A stretch of DNA of 64,000 bases from an uncultured Luminiphilus sp. (GTDB lineage: Bacteria; Pseudomonadota; Gammaproteobacteria; Pseudomonadales; Halieaceae). The stretch lies in assembly GCA_943787485.1 (NCBI GenBank), contig CALSMP010000004.1, forward strand, positions 186,001 to 250,000, in the 5' to 3' direction. Below are positions 25,801-33,933 of the stretch, in pieces. Within the stretch, counting starts at the first letter, position 1, and each line of letters opens with the position of its first letter. The notes beneath the pieces were generated by a model, which saw only the letters and a program-made list of their open reading frames with translations, did not search any database and was not told the DNA's origin. The position numbers were made by a program, and so were the translations under genes.

Positions 25801-26435
25801 ACCGGCGTTTGGTAATCGGTCACGGTGGTGTCGTCTACCGCATCGGGCGGCCCATTTTCAGGCGGCGGCGTTACCGGTGGCTCGGGCGGAGGAGTTTCGG
25901 GTGGAGCAGTGACGATTGGCGGAGTGACAGGCTCCACGTCCAGGGGTTGAAGTAGCTGTAGGTCGTTATCGAAATCGGCATTTTCGGGACTAACCTGCTG
26001 GCCCTGAGACGCCGCCACCCGGAGTCCAAGCTCCTCGAGTCCATAACCAATTCGACCAAGCCGCACGAACGAGCTTCCCTCGTTACCAATCCCCCCCGCA
26101 GCAGTCGCCTCTAACTCATCTAACAGGTCTCCTTCGCCTTCCAGAGCAGCTACCACCGCATCGAGTGTTTCATCGAAAAGCGCGGAATCAGCTGCTGTAT
26201 TACGGCCATCTTCTATCAACTCGGCGCTGATCAGGAGCTCACCAGAGCCCGTCATAACGAGCGGTGTCGAGTCGGCAAAACTGACTTCAACGACGGACCC
26301 GTCTGATCGAACCAGCAGATCGCCCTGAAAAAGGTCGTCGCCAACCTTTACGGGGCGCCTAGAGCCATCTGCTGCCTGCACATAAACAGCTCCAGTAACC
26401 TTAGAAATCGTTCCTATAAATTGCGCCACAGCCAC
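22869..26435 (-). CDS. LapA-like surface adhesin with retention module and LapG cleavage site
   Basis: The 1188 residues begin with a retention module (1-110; VTGAVYVQ, PVKVGDDLFQGDLL, DGSVVEVSFADST) that plugs the TolC-like channel. The sequence TAAGG at 111-115 matches LapG cleavage sites. Pro-rich linkers surround three nearly identical Ig/cadherin-like repeats (about 190-490; PDAVDDTTVTDYQTPVNV..., NEDGTFTYTPDDGFTGTDSF). Calx-beta-like domains follow (about 495-780), then a further beta domain (about 780-950) and a Ca-binding EF-hand/dockerin-like segment (about 955-1100; DLDGDGVE, DTNQDGVLDAQDE, DADSDGVTDEGE). No GGxGxDxLx RTX nonapeptides are visible near the C-terminus, which is unusual for type I substrates. 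The start is GTG 26435, or GTG 26429, which has better spacing from GAGGA. It is encoded 205 nt downstream of the lapB-lapC-luxR unit. Confidence 0.9.
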   Translation of the reverse strand: MAVAQFIGTISKVTGAVYVQAADGSRRPVKVGDDLFQGDLLVRSDGSVVEVSFADSTPLVMTGSGELLISAELIEDGRNTAADSALFDETLDAVVAALEGEGDLLDELEATAAGGIGNEGSSFVRLGRIGYGLEELGLRVAASQGQQVSPENADFDNDLQLLQPLDVEPVTPPIVTAPPETPPPEPPVTPPPENGPPDAVDDTTVTDYQTPVNVTVLGNDSDPDGDALTVVDNSEPSNGSAVLNEDGTFTYTPDDGFTGTDSFTYTITDGNGGEDTATVTIEVGEAPPPPPPLPPENGPPDAVDDTTVTDYQTSVKVTVLGNDSDPDGDALTVVDNSEPSNGSAVLNEDGTFTYTPDDGFTGTDSFTYTITDGNGGEDTATVTIEVGGAPPPPPPPPENGPPDAVDDTTVTDYQTPVNVTVLGNDSDPDGDALTVVDNSEPSNGSAVLNEDGTFTYTPDDGFTGTDSFTYTITDGNGGEDTATVTIEVGEAPPPPPPVEAVVELSGDASVVEADGALLEHTISLVDQNGNPLVLADGETITLTLSYTTIDGVDGIESEDLSTQQVTITLTGNGSDSSFTVSNVVADDALAEGTEGYTVSIASVDGGTNSFGSVTISETTNSGTGQITDETNPPDDPENPPDVGYTLALFAVVDGEYVSANAIAETDGVGTYVVLAVDGNGDPLAAEDQPGGTVDVAVADGTATRTDDYSTDATRTVTVGTEFTIAAVSDDDVEENETFTLSLEDGTWSNDGAYEEVVYQGTVTTTIVDDDTPPDFSDVGSWFFSGTADEGGVNTIRVNEDAPGNDGNVATLGVQFNTGNKDGGGSGGTDELPDGAVITVYIEITDDSLVNASLSFGASKNGNKVSGHSAEIQTIDGTQYIVVTMYPEDDAKLNDLNFTLEIVAGEDDVAGSGTMTIDISHATITLSEADGGGTYDFGDAIEDKDDVHIEYVDSDAPIAVDLDGDGVEYINMDSGVVFTDQATGESVSTAWVAPDDGMLVIDANNSGTVDETREYVFTEWSETAETDLQAVAEVFDTNQDGVLDAQDEQWDQFAIWQDADSDGVTDEGELVPLSELGIESISLTYNEDSESGTAADGDVVIHGQSTVTFTDGSTTIAEDASFVVSAGDVLSDDDTVEIPAAGEDGQAATSQESTASQTGGERSGYDADLLEADLMTSGNSTEKLDTPEQ
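24960..25870 (-). repeat. three near-identical ~306-bp tandem repeats inside the adhesin gene
   Basis: The same block begins at about 24971, 25277 and 25586 (periods 306 and 309 bases) and is almost identical at the DNA level. Each unit encodes one Ig/cadherin-like domain of about 90 residues plus a polyproline linker. The 3-base period difference is one extra codon in the Pro linker. Such identity favours copy-number change by recombination and can collapse in assembly. Confidence 0.95.
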
Positions 26436-26640
26436 ATCCTCAACCTAAACTTGTATCCATGGACCCATAGTGCGCTGGTAGCTAAGAGAGCACCACGTAC
26501 AAAAGTACTAGATCAAGCTGATTTTGGGATGCAATGCATGAATTTCGAGTGTTTCGAGATACGCGGTGGGTAATTGATGAGCTTAAATGCGGGATGCGGT
26601 GGAGCTCAGGTTATTAATGTGACGGGCCTCAATTGACGCT
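26436..26640. promoter_or_regulatory. spacer upstream of the adhesin gene
   Basis: These 205 bases lie between the LuxR-type regulator stop and the adhesin start, both on the minus strand. The spacer is long enough for the adhesin's own promoter. I see short palindromes such as ATGCAATGCAT (about 26529-26540) but no clear promoter boxes. Confidence 0.35.
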
Positions 26641-27255
26641 CTAGTGAACAGGGAGTCGATTTATCGTCAAAGCGAGTTGAACACGATCCCGAAGATTCAG
26701 TTTACCCAAAATATTGGTCATATGAGCTTTCACCGTACGCTCAGTCAACTGCAGTTGCTCGCCAATTTCACGATTACTGAATCCTTTTCCAACCAGCACG
26801 GCTACTGCCAACTCCCGCTCGGTAAGGGCTTGAAATCCATCGGCTACCTGATCTTCGCTACTCACTTTAAGCTGTTTGGTTATGGTAACCAGCCGACTCA
26901 CTAATTCGGGAGGCGCCCATATTCCTCCTGTGGTGACAACCGAGGCAACATCCAGTAGTTGCTGTACTGCGGCTTCAGCATGGCAATACCCTCGAGCACC
27001 CGCTGAAATAAGAGAAAAAGACTGGGACTCGCTAGGGGTGGGGGTCAGAACCACCACCGGCACTGCAGAGGAGAGCAAGCGGAGCTCACTCAAAAGCACC
27101 GCTTCATCTAGGTCGCCCGCATATAACCAACACAATGCATCGGTTAGCTCCGATGCCAAAAACGCCTTTGCAGATCGATGCACGACTCCCGAGGTGAAAG
27201 CCAGTGCCCAGCGACTTGGCTGATATCCCGACCGACTGACTAATGATTGATTCAT
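26641..27255 (-). CDS. LuxR-family regulator with degenerate receiver
   Basis: This 204-residue protein has an N-terminal receiver-like fold (about 15-120) that lacks the phospho-acceptor Asp. Where the acidic pocket should be it reads VVHRSAKAF and WLYAGDLDEA, but the VVVLTPT and AGARGYCH blocks align with receiver strands. The C-terminal LuxR helix-turn-helix is intact (LTERELAVAVLVGKGFSNREIGEQL, then LTERTVKAHMTNI). It resembles VpsT/CsgD-type regulators, some of which bind c-di-GMP; whether this one does cannot be told. It overlaps lapC by 4 nt (ATGA) and lies just before the adhesin gene, so the adhesin promoter is an obvious candidate target. Confidence 0.87.
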   Translation of the reverse strand: MNQSLVSRSGYQPSRWALAFTSGVVHRSAKAFLASELTDALCWLYAGDLDEAVLLSELRLLSSAVPVVVLTPTPSESQSFSLISAGARGYCHAEAAVQQLLDVASVVTTGGIWAPPELVSRLVTITKQLKVSSEDQVADGFQALTERELAVAVLVGKGFSNREIGEQLQLTERTVKAHMTNILGKLNLRDRVQLALTINRLPVH

Positions 27256-28565
27256 CGCTCAGAAAGGGCCCTCTGACGCGCCCGCAACACCGGTTTAAGA
27301 AGGTAAGCGAGGACCGTCTTCTTACCGGTCAACACGTCGACCTCAACCGTCATACCGGGAATAATGGGTTTATCAGCACCAAGATCAGCCGACCTTGTTC
27401 GGACCGTCACCTCGTAAAAGGCGTTTCCCTCTTCATCAAGCACCGTGTCCGCACCAATTTGCTCGACTCGGCCCTCGAGACCTCCGTAGACCACAAAATC
27501 ATAGGCCGTCACTTTGACATTCGCCTCCTGACCCGGCGCTAAGAAACCGATATCCTGAGGCCTGATTCGGACTTCAACCAGCAATGTGTCGTCGGCAGGG
27601 ATGAGTTCGATTACGTCGCGACCAGGCAAGACAATACCGCCAAGAGTGTTGAACAAAAGCTGTTTGATGGTGCCCGCAACCGGTGACACTAGATTGGTTT
27701 GGCGCACCCTGTCTGACAAGCCGGCGGCGACCTCAGAGAGCGCATTGATCTGAGTAACGGTGTCGGTCAGTTGCTCTCTCGCGTTATTTGCAAATTCAAG
27801 ATCGATACCGAGCAGCTTCTCCTGTGCCTCCACGATGGAGGCTTGAACACGGTCGATTTGAGCGCGGGTTTGTTGAAGCTCACCCTTCGCTTTATTGACC
27901 TCCCGCTCTAAACGCAATACCTCGACTTCAGAGACCGCCCCAGAGGCCAACATGGGTCGGGTCCCAGAAAGCTCTTGATCCGCGAGGCGATATTCGGTAG
28001 CGAGCTGCGACTCTCTTGCGGTCAGCTCATTGAGCTCCTCCCGCCGCTGAGTCAACTGCTGATCGGCAATGCGCTGTTGGACTGACAGCTCAGCCAAGTT
28101 CGACTGATACAGCTGCTGCTCTTCTTTCACGACGTCAGGCGCGACCGAGATCATCTCAGCTGTGGGTTGAAACAGCGCACCTCCAGCCAAGGCGCTCAAC
28201 CGTGCTGCTTTTACCTGCAGCCCAATTAATTGCGCTCGGTTCTCGCCGAGGGATGAATTCGAGCGCGTCGGATCGAGCTTGATCAGCAATTGACCCTTCG
28301 CCACCAAATCACCCTCACGGACCATGATATCCGTGATCACACCTCCGTCTTGGGATCCGAGGATTTGCACCTGCCTTGAGGGAATGACTTTGCCCTGACC
28401 ACGCGTCACCGTGTCTACCTCTGCCACATAAGCCCAGGCCGCAAGCAAAATCACGACCGAGGCAATGCCATACAGCAGCCGCTTTGCACGCAGCGGCTCC
28501 TGCTCAAGAATTGCCTGTTCGGCGGAGAGTTCCCAGCCGATGGAATCTGGACGACGATCCGTCAT
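27252..28565 (-). CDS. lapC: HlyD/LapC-type periplasmic adaptor of the adhesin secretion system
   Basis: The 437 residues form a type I secretion membrane-fusion protein: a short cytoplasmic N-terminus, one membrane segment (about 30-50), a biotinyl-lipoyl-like domain (GKVIPSRQVQILGSQDGGV), a long coiled-coil hairpin (about 150-270), the second lipoyl half (SPVAGTIKQLLFNTLGG) and the C-terminal HlyD domain (IPGMTVEVDVLTGKKTVLAYLLKP). It links the LapB ABC transporter to the TolC-like channel. It overlaps lapB by 4 nt upstream and the LuxR-type gene by 4 nt downstream, so the three are translationally coupled. Confidence 0.93.
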   Translation of the reverse strand: MTDRRPDSIGWELSAEQAILEQEPLRAKRLLYGIASVVILLAAWAYVAEVDTVTRGQGKVIPSRQVQILGSQDGGVITDIMVREGDLVAKGQLLIKLDPTRSNSSLGENRAQLIGLQVKAARLSALAGGALFQPTAEMISVAPDVVKEEQQLYQSNLAELSVQQRIADQQLTQRREELNELTARESQLATEYRLADQELSGTRPMLASGAVSEVEVLRLEREVNKAKGELQQTRAQIDRVQASIVEAQEKLLGIDLEFANNAREQLTDTVTQINALSEVAAGLSDRVRQTNLVSPVAGTIKQLLFNTLGGIVLPGRDVIELIPADDTLLVEVRIRPQDIGFLAPGQEANVKVTAYDFVVYGGLEGRVEQIGADTVLDEEGNAFYEVTVRTRSADLGADKPIIPGMTVEVDVLTGKKTVLAYLLKPVLRARQRALSER

Positions 28566-30703
28566 TGCGCCTTTCCTATACGCCCTTGCTGCAAGGCGGA
28601 AATCACGCTGTCCTTGGCACCGTCTGCGACGACCTTGCCTCCGTCGATCACAATGATTCGATCGACCAATTCCAGCAGGGAGTTTCTGTGGGTGACCACC
28701 ACCATCGTTCTCCCCTCGGCATACTCGCGAAGCGATTGCTTGACAATGCTTTCAGTTGACTGATCCATTGAACCCGTTGGCTCATCGAGTAGTAAAAACG
28801 CAGGATCATTTACCAGCGCGCGGGCCACCGCGATGCAGCGACGCTGCCCGCCCGAAACAGAGTCACCGCGCTCGCTTATGGGCATATCGAAGCCCGAAGG
28901 GTGCCGGTTCACGAATTCCTTGAGGCCCGATCGTTCTATGGCCTGAATCATTGCCTCATCACTGATGCCCGCTCGCGCGAGAGCAAGGTTGTCCCGAAGC
29001 GTGCCCTGAAACAGCGTGACATCTTGCGGCACATAACCTACGCGACTGCGGTATTCAGCCGGATCGAGCTGGCGCAAATCAATGCCATCCACAAGCACTG
29101 CACCCTCCGAAGGCTGAAATAGTCCCATTGCCAACTTTGATAACGTTGATTTGCCCGATCCAACACGCCCCAAAATCGCGACGTGCTCTCCCGCTTTTAT
29201 TTTGAACGAAACTGCCGAGAGCGACTTGATGTCGCTGCCGGGATAGGCAAACGAGACATTTTTAAACTCAATATCGCCGCGCAAAAACTCGCGCGACACA
29301 AATGCGCCCTCTTCCTTTGATTCGATAGGCGTCGCAAAAAGCGCATCAAGACTGCGCAAGGCTATCCGCGCATGATGAAACTGCCCAATCAGTCCGACCA
29401 GCTGTGCAAAGGGCATCAGTGATCGCGTGGAAAGCATGGTCGCTGCAATAAGACCACCCATCGTCAGCTCACGCTCGGAGATCAGGAACACACCGGTGAT
29501 AATCACCAGCACCGTAACCATTTGCTGACAAAAGCCCGTGAAATGTGTGACCGACAGCGTCGCCAACCGTTGCTCGACACCAACGCCGGCCAAATAGCGC
29601 GTCGTAGCCTCCCACTTGCGCTGCATAACTGACTCCGCACCGAGGGCCTTTAAAGTATCAAGCCCGGTCAGGGATTCAATGAGCGTTGCGTTGCGTTGAG
29701 CGCCCGCCTGATAGGTTTTCTCAGTGAGCCGTTGCAACTGCGGACGCATGTACAGAGCGTAGCTCAACAGCACCAATGTAACCACCAGAACCGGCACGAG
29801 AATCGGCCACCCTATCCAGGCAATCACAAAGAAGAACAAAAAAGCAAAGGGCAAATCGATAAAAGTAGTCAGCGTCGCTGAGGTAATGAAGTCTCTCAAA
29901 GTCTCAAAAGAACGCAGGTTTACTGCAAAGGAACCCACAGATGCCGGTCGGTGCTCGAGTCGCATGCCGAGGGTTTGCTCCATAATTTTCGCAGACAGCT
30001 CGACATCCACGCGGCGACTCGCCAGATCTAAGAAATAGCCGCGCAAGGATTTAAGAATAGCATCGGCGACCATAATCAGCAGAACACCCAAAGCCAGCAC
30101 CCACAGGGTATCGAACGCGGCATTGGGGACGACCCGGTCATACACATTCATCGTGAAGAGCGGCACGGCCAGAGCAAAAATGTTAATAAAAAAGGCTGCA
30201 AAATAAACATCGCGATATACCGACGCGTTGGCGCGAAATGCGCTCCAAAACCAATGGCCCGAGCGCTTAGGTGCAGTAGCGTTGGGGTTGGCCTCGAGGT
30301 GAAATTTGGGCCTCGCTAGGAAAACGTACCCAGAGAATTTTTCGGTCAGCGCCGCCATGTCCTCTTTAACCGGCGCGTCCACCAGCGCGGGATAGACTAC
30401 CTGACAGCTCTCCCCGTCCGGCGACCCCAGAAGCACGCAGGCATCTCCCGAGCTCAGCAATAGAACGGCCGGGCAAACGCTATCAGGTATGTCGGAGAGG
30501 CTGATCTCCTTCAGGCGGCCGGTCAGCCCGGCCTTGGCTGCCGATCTCGCCAACAGATCAGGCGTCAAACCCTCCGAGGATAAGGGCAGTCCCGCGGATA
30601 ACGATTCGGCGGTTGCGGGACACCCGTGGGCCTTGGCGACAACCAATAAACACTGCAACAGTACGTCGTCTTCTTGACCGACCATGGCTCCCCCACCCCA
30701 CAC
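28562..30703 (-). CDS. lapB: LapB-type type I secretion ABC transporter with peptidase-like N-domain
   Basis: The 713 residues hold an N-terminal C39-peptidase-like domain (about 10-140), a six-helix exporter membrane domain (about 165-440) and an ATPase domain with Walker A (LGRVGSGKST), signature (VSGGQRR) and Walker B (FLLLDEP). In the N-domain the catalytic Cys position of C39 proteases appears to be Val (alignment by eye; only the second, non-catalytic Cys position is Cys). It should therefore be a docking domain rather than a protease, as in LapB and HlyB. It would export the adhesin in an ATP-dependent way. The GTG at 30703 follows AGGAGG by 10 nt; the ATG at 30685 is a possible shorter start. 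It is the first gene of lapB-lapC-luxR. Confidence 0.93.
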   Translation of the reverse strand: MWGGGAMVGQEDDVLLQCLLVVAKAHGCPATAESLSAGLPLSSEGLTPDLLARSAAKAGLTGRLKEISLSDIPDSVCPAVLLLSSGDACVLLGSPDGESCQVVYPALVDAPVKEDMAALTEKFSGYVFLARPKFHLEANPNATAPKRSGHWFWSAFRANASVYRDVYFAAFFINIFALAVPLFTMNVYDRVVPNAAFDTLWVLALGVLLIMVADAILKSLRGYFLDLASRRVDVELSAKIMEQTLGMRLEHRPASVGSFAVNLRSFETLRDFITSATLTTFIDLPFAFLFFFVIAWIGWPILVPVLVVTLVLLSYALYMRPQLQRLTEKTYQAGAQRNATLIESLTGLDTLKALGAESVMQRKWEATTRYLAGVGVEQRLATLSVTHFTGFCQQMVTVLVIITGVFLISERELTMGGLIAATMLSTRSLMPFAQLVGLIGQFHHARIALRSLDALFATPIESKEEGAFVSREFLRGDIEFKNVSFAYPGSDIKSLSAVSFKIKAGEHVAILGRVGSGKSTLSKLAMGLFQPSEGAVLVDGIDLRQLDPAEYRSRVGYVPQDVTLFQGTLRDNLALARAGISDEAMIQAIERSGLKEFVNRHPSGFDMPISERGDSVSGGQRRCIAVARALVNDPAFLLLDEPTGSMDQSTESIVKQSLREYAEGRTMVVVTHRNSLLELVDRIIVIDGGKVVADGAKDSVISALQQGRIGKAQ

Positions 30704-30810
30704 AACGCGCGAGCCTCCTGCCCGCGCATTGAAAGTATGTCAGCCGCTAGAGAACTTGGGAAGCATTCAAGCGGGGAAGAATGGCGATAAATTGCTTTTG
30801 TTTAAATTTA

Positions 30811-31842
30811 TTAAATTCGTGATCGCTCGGTGATGCGGGCGTGGGCAAAAAATAACGTCGCGCTAAGTAACAGTACGGCGCCGCTCTGGTGGGCGGCGGC
30901 GACCGGGGTCACCACCTGACTCAGCACCGTTGCGACACCCAATGAAGCCTGCAGCAGCACAGCCAATACCATTAATACAGCGCCAGCACGAACCCGAGAG
31001 TCAGAACTTTTCCGATACTGCATCAAAGCGACTATGGTCAGGGTGACAACCACAAGGTAAGCAAACATTCGGTGGTTAAAATGGATGGTGGTCACCTGCT
31101 CAAATGCCGATACCCACCCCTGCTCATACAACGTGGGCGGAAAAAAGCTGCTCCCCATGAGAGGCCAAGTTGGGTAGGCATAGCCAGCATCGGTGCCGGC
31201 AACAAAGCCACCGCTTAGTGCCATCAGATACACCAAAACCACCAAACCAACGGGCCACCAAGAAGCCATACTGGGAATCATGCGTCGCGGGTTTACCAAA
31301 CTCAAAATGAGCCAGAACATGTAGGCATAAACCAGAAGCGCCAGACCTAGGTGCGCGGTCAGTCTGTACTGGGAAACGTCAGGCCGATCAACTAACCCGC
31401 TTTTTACCATGTACCAGCCCATTAACCCCTGGCAACCTCCCAAAACGAGCAGCGTTAATAAATGCCCGCGCAGGGAGTGCTTAACCATGCCTCGCATCCA
31501 AAAGAGCATCAGCGGCACAAAATAGAGCAAACCAATCAAGCGGCCGAGCACCCGATGCAGGTACTCGTAGAGAAAAATCACCTTAAAGCCCGATAGATCC
31601 ATGTCAAAATTGATCTTTTGGTATTCGGGATATTGCTTGTACTTGTCAAACGCGACTTGCCAGTCAGCCTCGGACAGCGGGGGAATAACTCCCATAATGG
31701 GCTTCCACTCGACCATCGAGAGGCCCGAGTCAGTCAGGCGCGTTACGCCGCCCAGCAGAATCATGCCGAAAATGACGGCCGCACAAAGAGTCAGCCAGCG
31801 AGCGATCCAACGATCGTAAGAATCTGCGACGTGCCCGTACAT
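30811..31842 (-). CDS. ctaA: haem A synthase (COX15/CtaA family)
   Basis: This 343-residue polytopic membrane protein has about eight hydrophobic segments. It carries family motifs GGVTRLTDSGLSMVEWKP near the N-terminus, EYLHRVLGR (conserved His), a later QYRLTAHLGLAL His and FNHRMFAY. It converts haem O to haem A for cytochrome c oxidase, so the cell respires oxygen with an aa3-type oxidase. The long form with EWKP and QYPEY is the COX15 type found in proteobacteria and mitochondria. It stands alone, divergent from uup; other cytochrome oxidase genes are not in the window. Confidence 0.95.
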   Translation of the reverse strand: MYGHVADSYDRWIARWLTLCAAVIFGMILLGGVTRLTDSGLSMVEWKPIMGVIPPLSEADWQVAFDKYKQYPEYQKINFDMDLSGFKVIFLYEYLHRVLGRLIGLLYFVPLMLFWMRGMVKHSLRGHLLTLLVLGGCQGLMGWYMVKSGLVDRPDVSQYRLTAHLGLALLVYAYMFWLILSLVNPRRMIPSMASWWPVGLVVLVYLMALSGGFVAGTDAGYAYPTWPLMGSSFFPPTLYEQGWVSAFEQVTTIHFNHRMFAYLVVVTLTIVALMQYRKSSDSRVRAGAVLMVLAVLLQASLGVATVLSQVVTPVAAAHQSGAVLLLSATLFFAHARITERSRI

Positions 31843-31937
31843 ACAAAGTCCCCCTACTTTCTTCAGTTATTTTAACGGAAACCCGGACGAAAAAATGGGT
31901 TTCGCGTAGAATTTACAGCCTTCCTTTGGAGTCCTTC

Positions 31938-33863
31938 ATGCCGTTACTGCGCATCGATAATACTGAACTCAAGTTCGGCACCCACGTTATTCTCGATAAC
32001 GTCTCTCTGCAATTAGACAAAGGTGAACGGCTTGGCCTGCTCGGCAGAAATGGAGCGGGTAAAACAACCCTCTTTAAGGTGCTCGCCGGAGAGATTACCC
32101 CAGACGATGGTGAGCGGTGGCTGGCACCCAATGCCAAACTGGCTCGTCTTGAGCAAGAGCTCCCCGTCGCGAATGAACAAAGCGTCTACGACGCCGTGGC
32201 AAGCGGGCTCGAGGAAGTCGGCGCACTGGTCGCTCACTACCACCACCTTCTTGAAGCCGGGGAGAATGCCAACCTCGATGAAATTGCGCGGGTACAAAGT
32301 GCCTTGGAAAATCAAGACGGCTGGCAGATGCAACAGCGTATTGAGAGCGTCATTTCACAGCTGGCGCTTCCCGCGGACACCGCCGTTGGCGACCTCTCGG
32401 GAGGTTGGCGGCGGCGCGTCGCGCTGGGGCGGGCCCTGGTGTCACAACCCGACATACTGCTGCTTGACGAACCCACCAATCACCTCGATATACCGACCAT
32501 CGAGTGGCTAGAAGAACAGTTGAATCAGTATCAGGGGTCCCTTGTGGTTATCACCCATGATCGACGGTTTCTGCAGCGAGTCGCAACGTCAATTGGTGAG
32601 CTGGAGCGTGGACACCTATCTGTTTGGCAGGGAAATTTTCAGGGATTTTTGCAATTCAGGGAGCAGCAGCTGGCTGCGGAGGAAAGGGCCAATGCCCTGT
32701 TCGACAAAAAATTAGCGCAAGAAGAGGTTTGGATCCGACAGGGAATAAAAGCCCGTCGAACCCGTAATGAGGGCCGAGTGCGAGCGCTCGAGGCAATGCG
32801 CGAGCAGCGCGCACAGCGGCGCGAACGGCAGGACAGGGCGCAGTTTGATATTGAAGACGCGCAACGCTCGGGAAAAATTGTCGCCGAGGTAAAAGACATA
32901 CGCTTCAGCTGGGGAGACCAGCTCATTGTTGATCACTTTAGTACTACCATTCAGCGCGGCGACAAAATCGGTATCGTTGGGCGCAACGGTGTTGGCAAAA
33001 CGACCCTCGTTAAACTGCTGCTTGGGCAACTCACCCCGGATGCCGGCGAGGTCAACGTTGGAACAAAACTGGAAGTTGCTTACTCGGATCAACTCAGAGA
33101 CCACTTAAACCCTGAGGCAAACCTCATCGATAATGTCTGCGGGGGCCAGGAATTTATTGAGGTCAATGGCAAACGGCGTCATGCCATCAGCTACCTGGGA
33201 GATTTCCTGTTCACTCCAGATCGAGTCCGAACGCCGGTAAAAGCCCTATCGGGCGGCGAGCGCAATCGCGCCATTCTGGCCAAACTGTTCACGCAGCCGG
33301 CCAACCTGTTGGTGCTGGATGAACCGACCAACGATCTGGATATCGAGACCCTCGAATTACTCGAGGAAATTCTCCTCGACTTCAAGGGCACGCTTCTTTT
33401 AGTGAGCCACGACAGAGATTTCATGGATCGGGTGGTCACCAGCCTGCTCGTCGTCAACGAGTTCGGCCATATCGAGGAACAAGCGGGCGGCTACAGCGAT
33501 TGGGAAGCGCGCGGGGGCCGCCTTGAGTCAGAGACGGCCACCGTATCCAACCTTAGCGCTCAGCCGTCGCAACAAGCTAGCGCCGAGCAGACTTCGTCAG
33601 GCTCCAGCCATACCTTGGCGAAATCCCCGGCAAAAAAAGCGGCCCATAAAAAGTTAAACCATAAAGAACAGCGGGAACTCGACGAATTACCGGCGAAAAT
33701 TGAACAGCTCGAGGCACAGCTTGCGCAGCTCGAAGCCAAAGTCAATGAGCCAGCGTTTTACACCAATGAACAAACGATCGTTGACGACACCCTCAAAACA
33801 CTCAGCGATGTAGAACTGGCCCTGAACGAAGCGCTCGAGCGTTGGACCGAATTGGAGTCCTGA
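31938..33863 (+). CDS. uup: ABC-F family ATPase Uup
   Basis: This 641-residue soluble protein has two ATP-binding cassettes and no membrane segments. Walker A motifs are GRNGAGKTT and GRNGVGKTT, signatures are LSGGWRRRVALGRAL and LSGGERNRAILAKL, and Walker B is followed by LLLDEPTNHLD and LVLDEPTNDLD. A C-terminal coiled coil (about 580-640, rich in Glu, Gln, Leu and Ala) is the DNA-binding Uup domain. ABC-F proteins act on ribosomes; Uup also limits precise transposon excision in E. coli. The ATG at 31938 has GGAG 6 nt upstream, and the in-frame TTG at 31926 is not needed. Confidence 0.94.
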   Translation: MPLLRIDNTELKFGTHVILDNVSLQLDKGERLGLLGRNGAGKTTLFKVLAGEITPDDGERWLAPNAKLARLEQELPVANEQSVYDAVASGLEEVGALVAHYHHLLEAGENANLDEIARVQSALENQDGWQMQQRIESVISQLALPADTAVGDLSGGWRRRVALGRALVSQPDILLLDEPTNHLDIPTIEWLEEQLNQYQGSLVVITHDRRFLQRVATSIGELERGHLSVWQGNFQGFLQFREQQLAAEERANALFDKKLAQEEVWIRQGIKARRTRNEGRVRALEAMREQRAQRRERQDRAQFDIEDAQRSGKIVAEVKDIRFSWGDQLIVDHFSTTIQRGDKIGIVGRNGVGKTTLVKLLLGQLTPDAGEVNVGTKLEVAYSDQLRDHLNPEANLIDNVCGGQEFIEVNGKRRHAISYLGDFLFTPDRVRTPVKALSGGERNRAILAKLFTQPANLLVLDEPTNDLDIETLELLEEILLDFKGTLLLVSHDRDFMDRVVTSLLVVNEFGHIEEQAGGYSDWEARGGRLESETATVSNLSAQPSQQASAEQTSSGSSHTLAKSPAKKAAHKKLNHKEQRELDELPAKIEQLEAQLAQLEAKVNEPAFYTNEQTIVDDTLKTLSDVELALNEALERWTELES

Positions 33864-33933
33864 TGCCGCGCCCGATAACCCCAAAATGAAAACCCGGCAT
33901 AGACTGTAGCATTAAGAATAACGCTAGACGCAA

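Noticed and set aside
24960-25870. Tandem repeats considered as a CRISPR array
   Set aside because: The units are about 306 bases with no short repeat-spacer pattern, stay in frame and encode adhesin domains.
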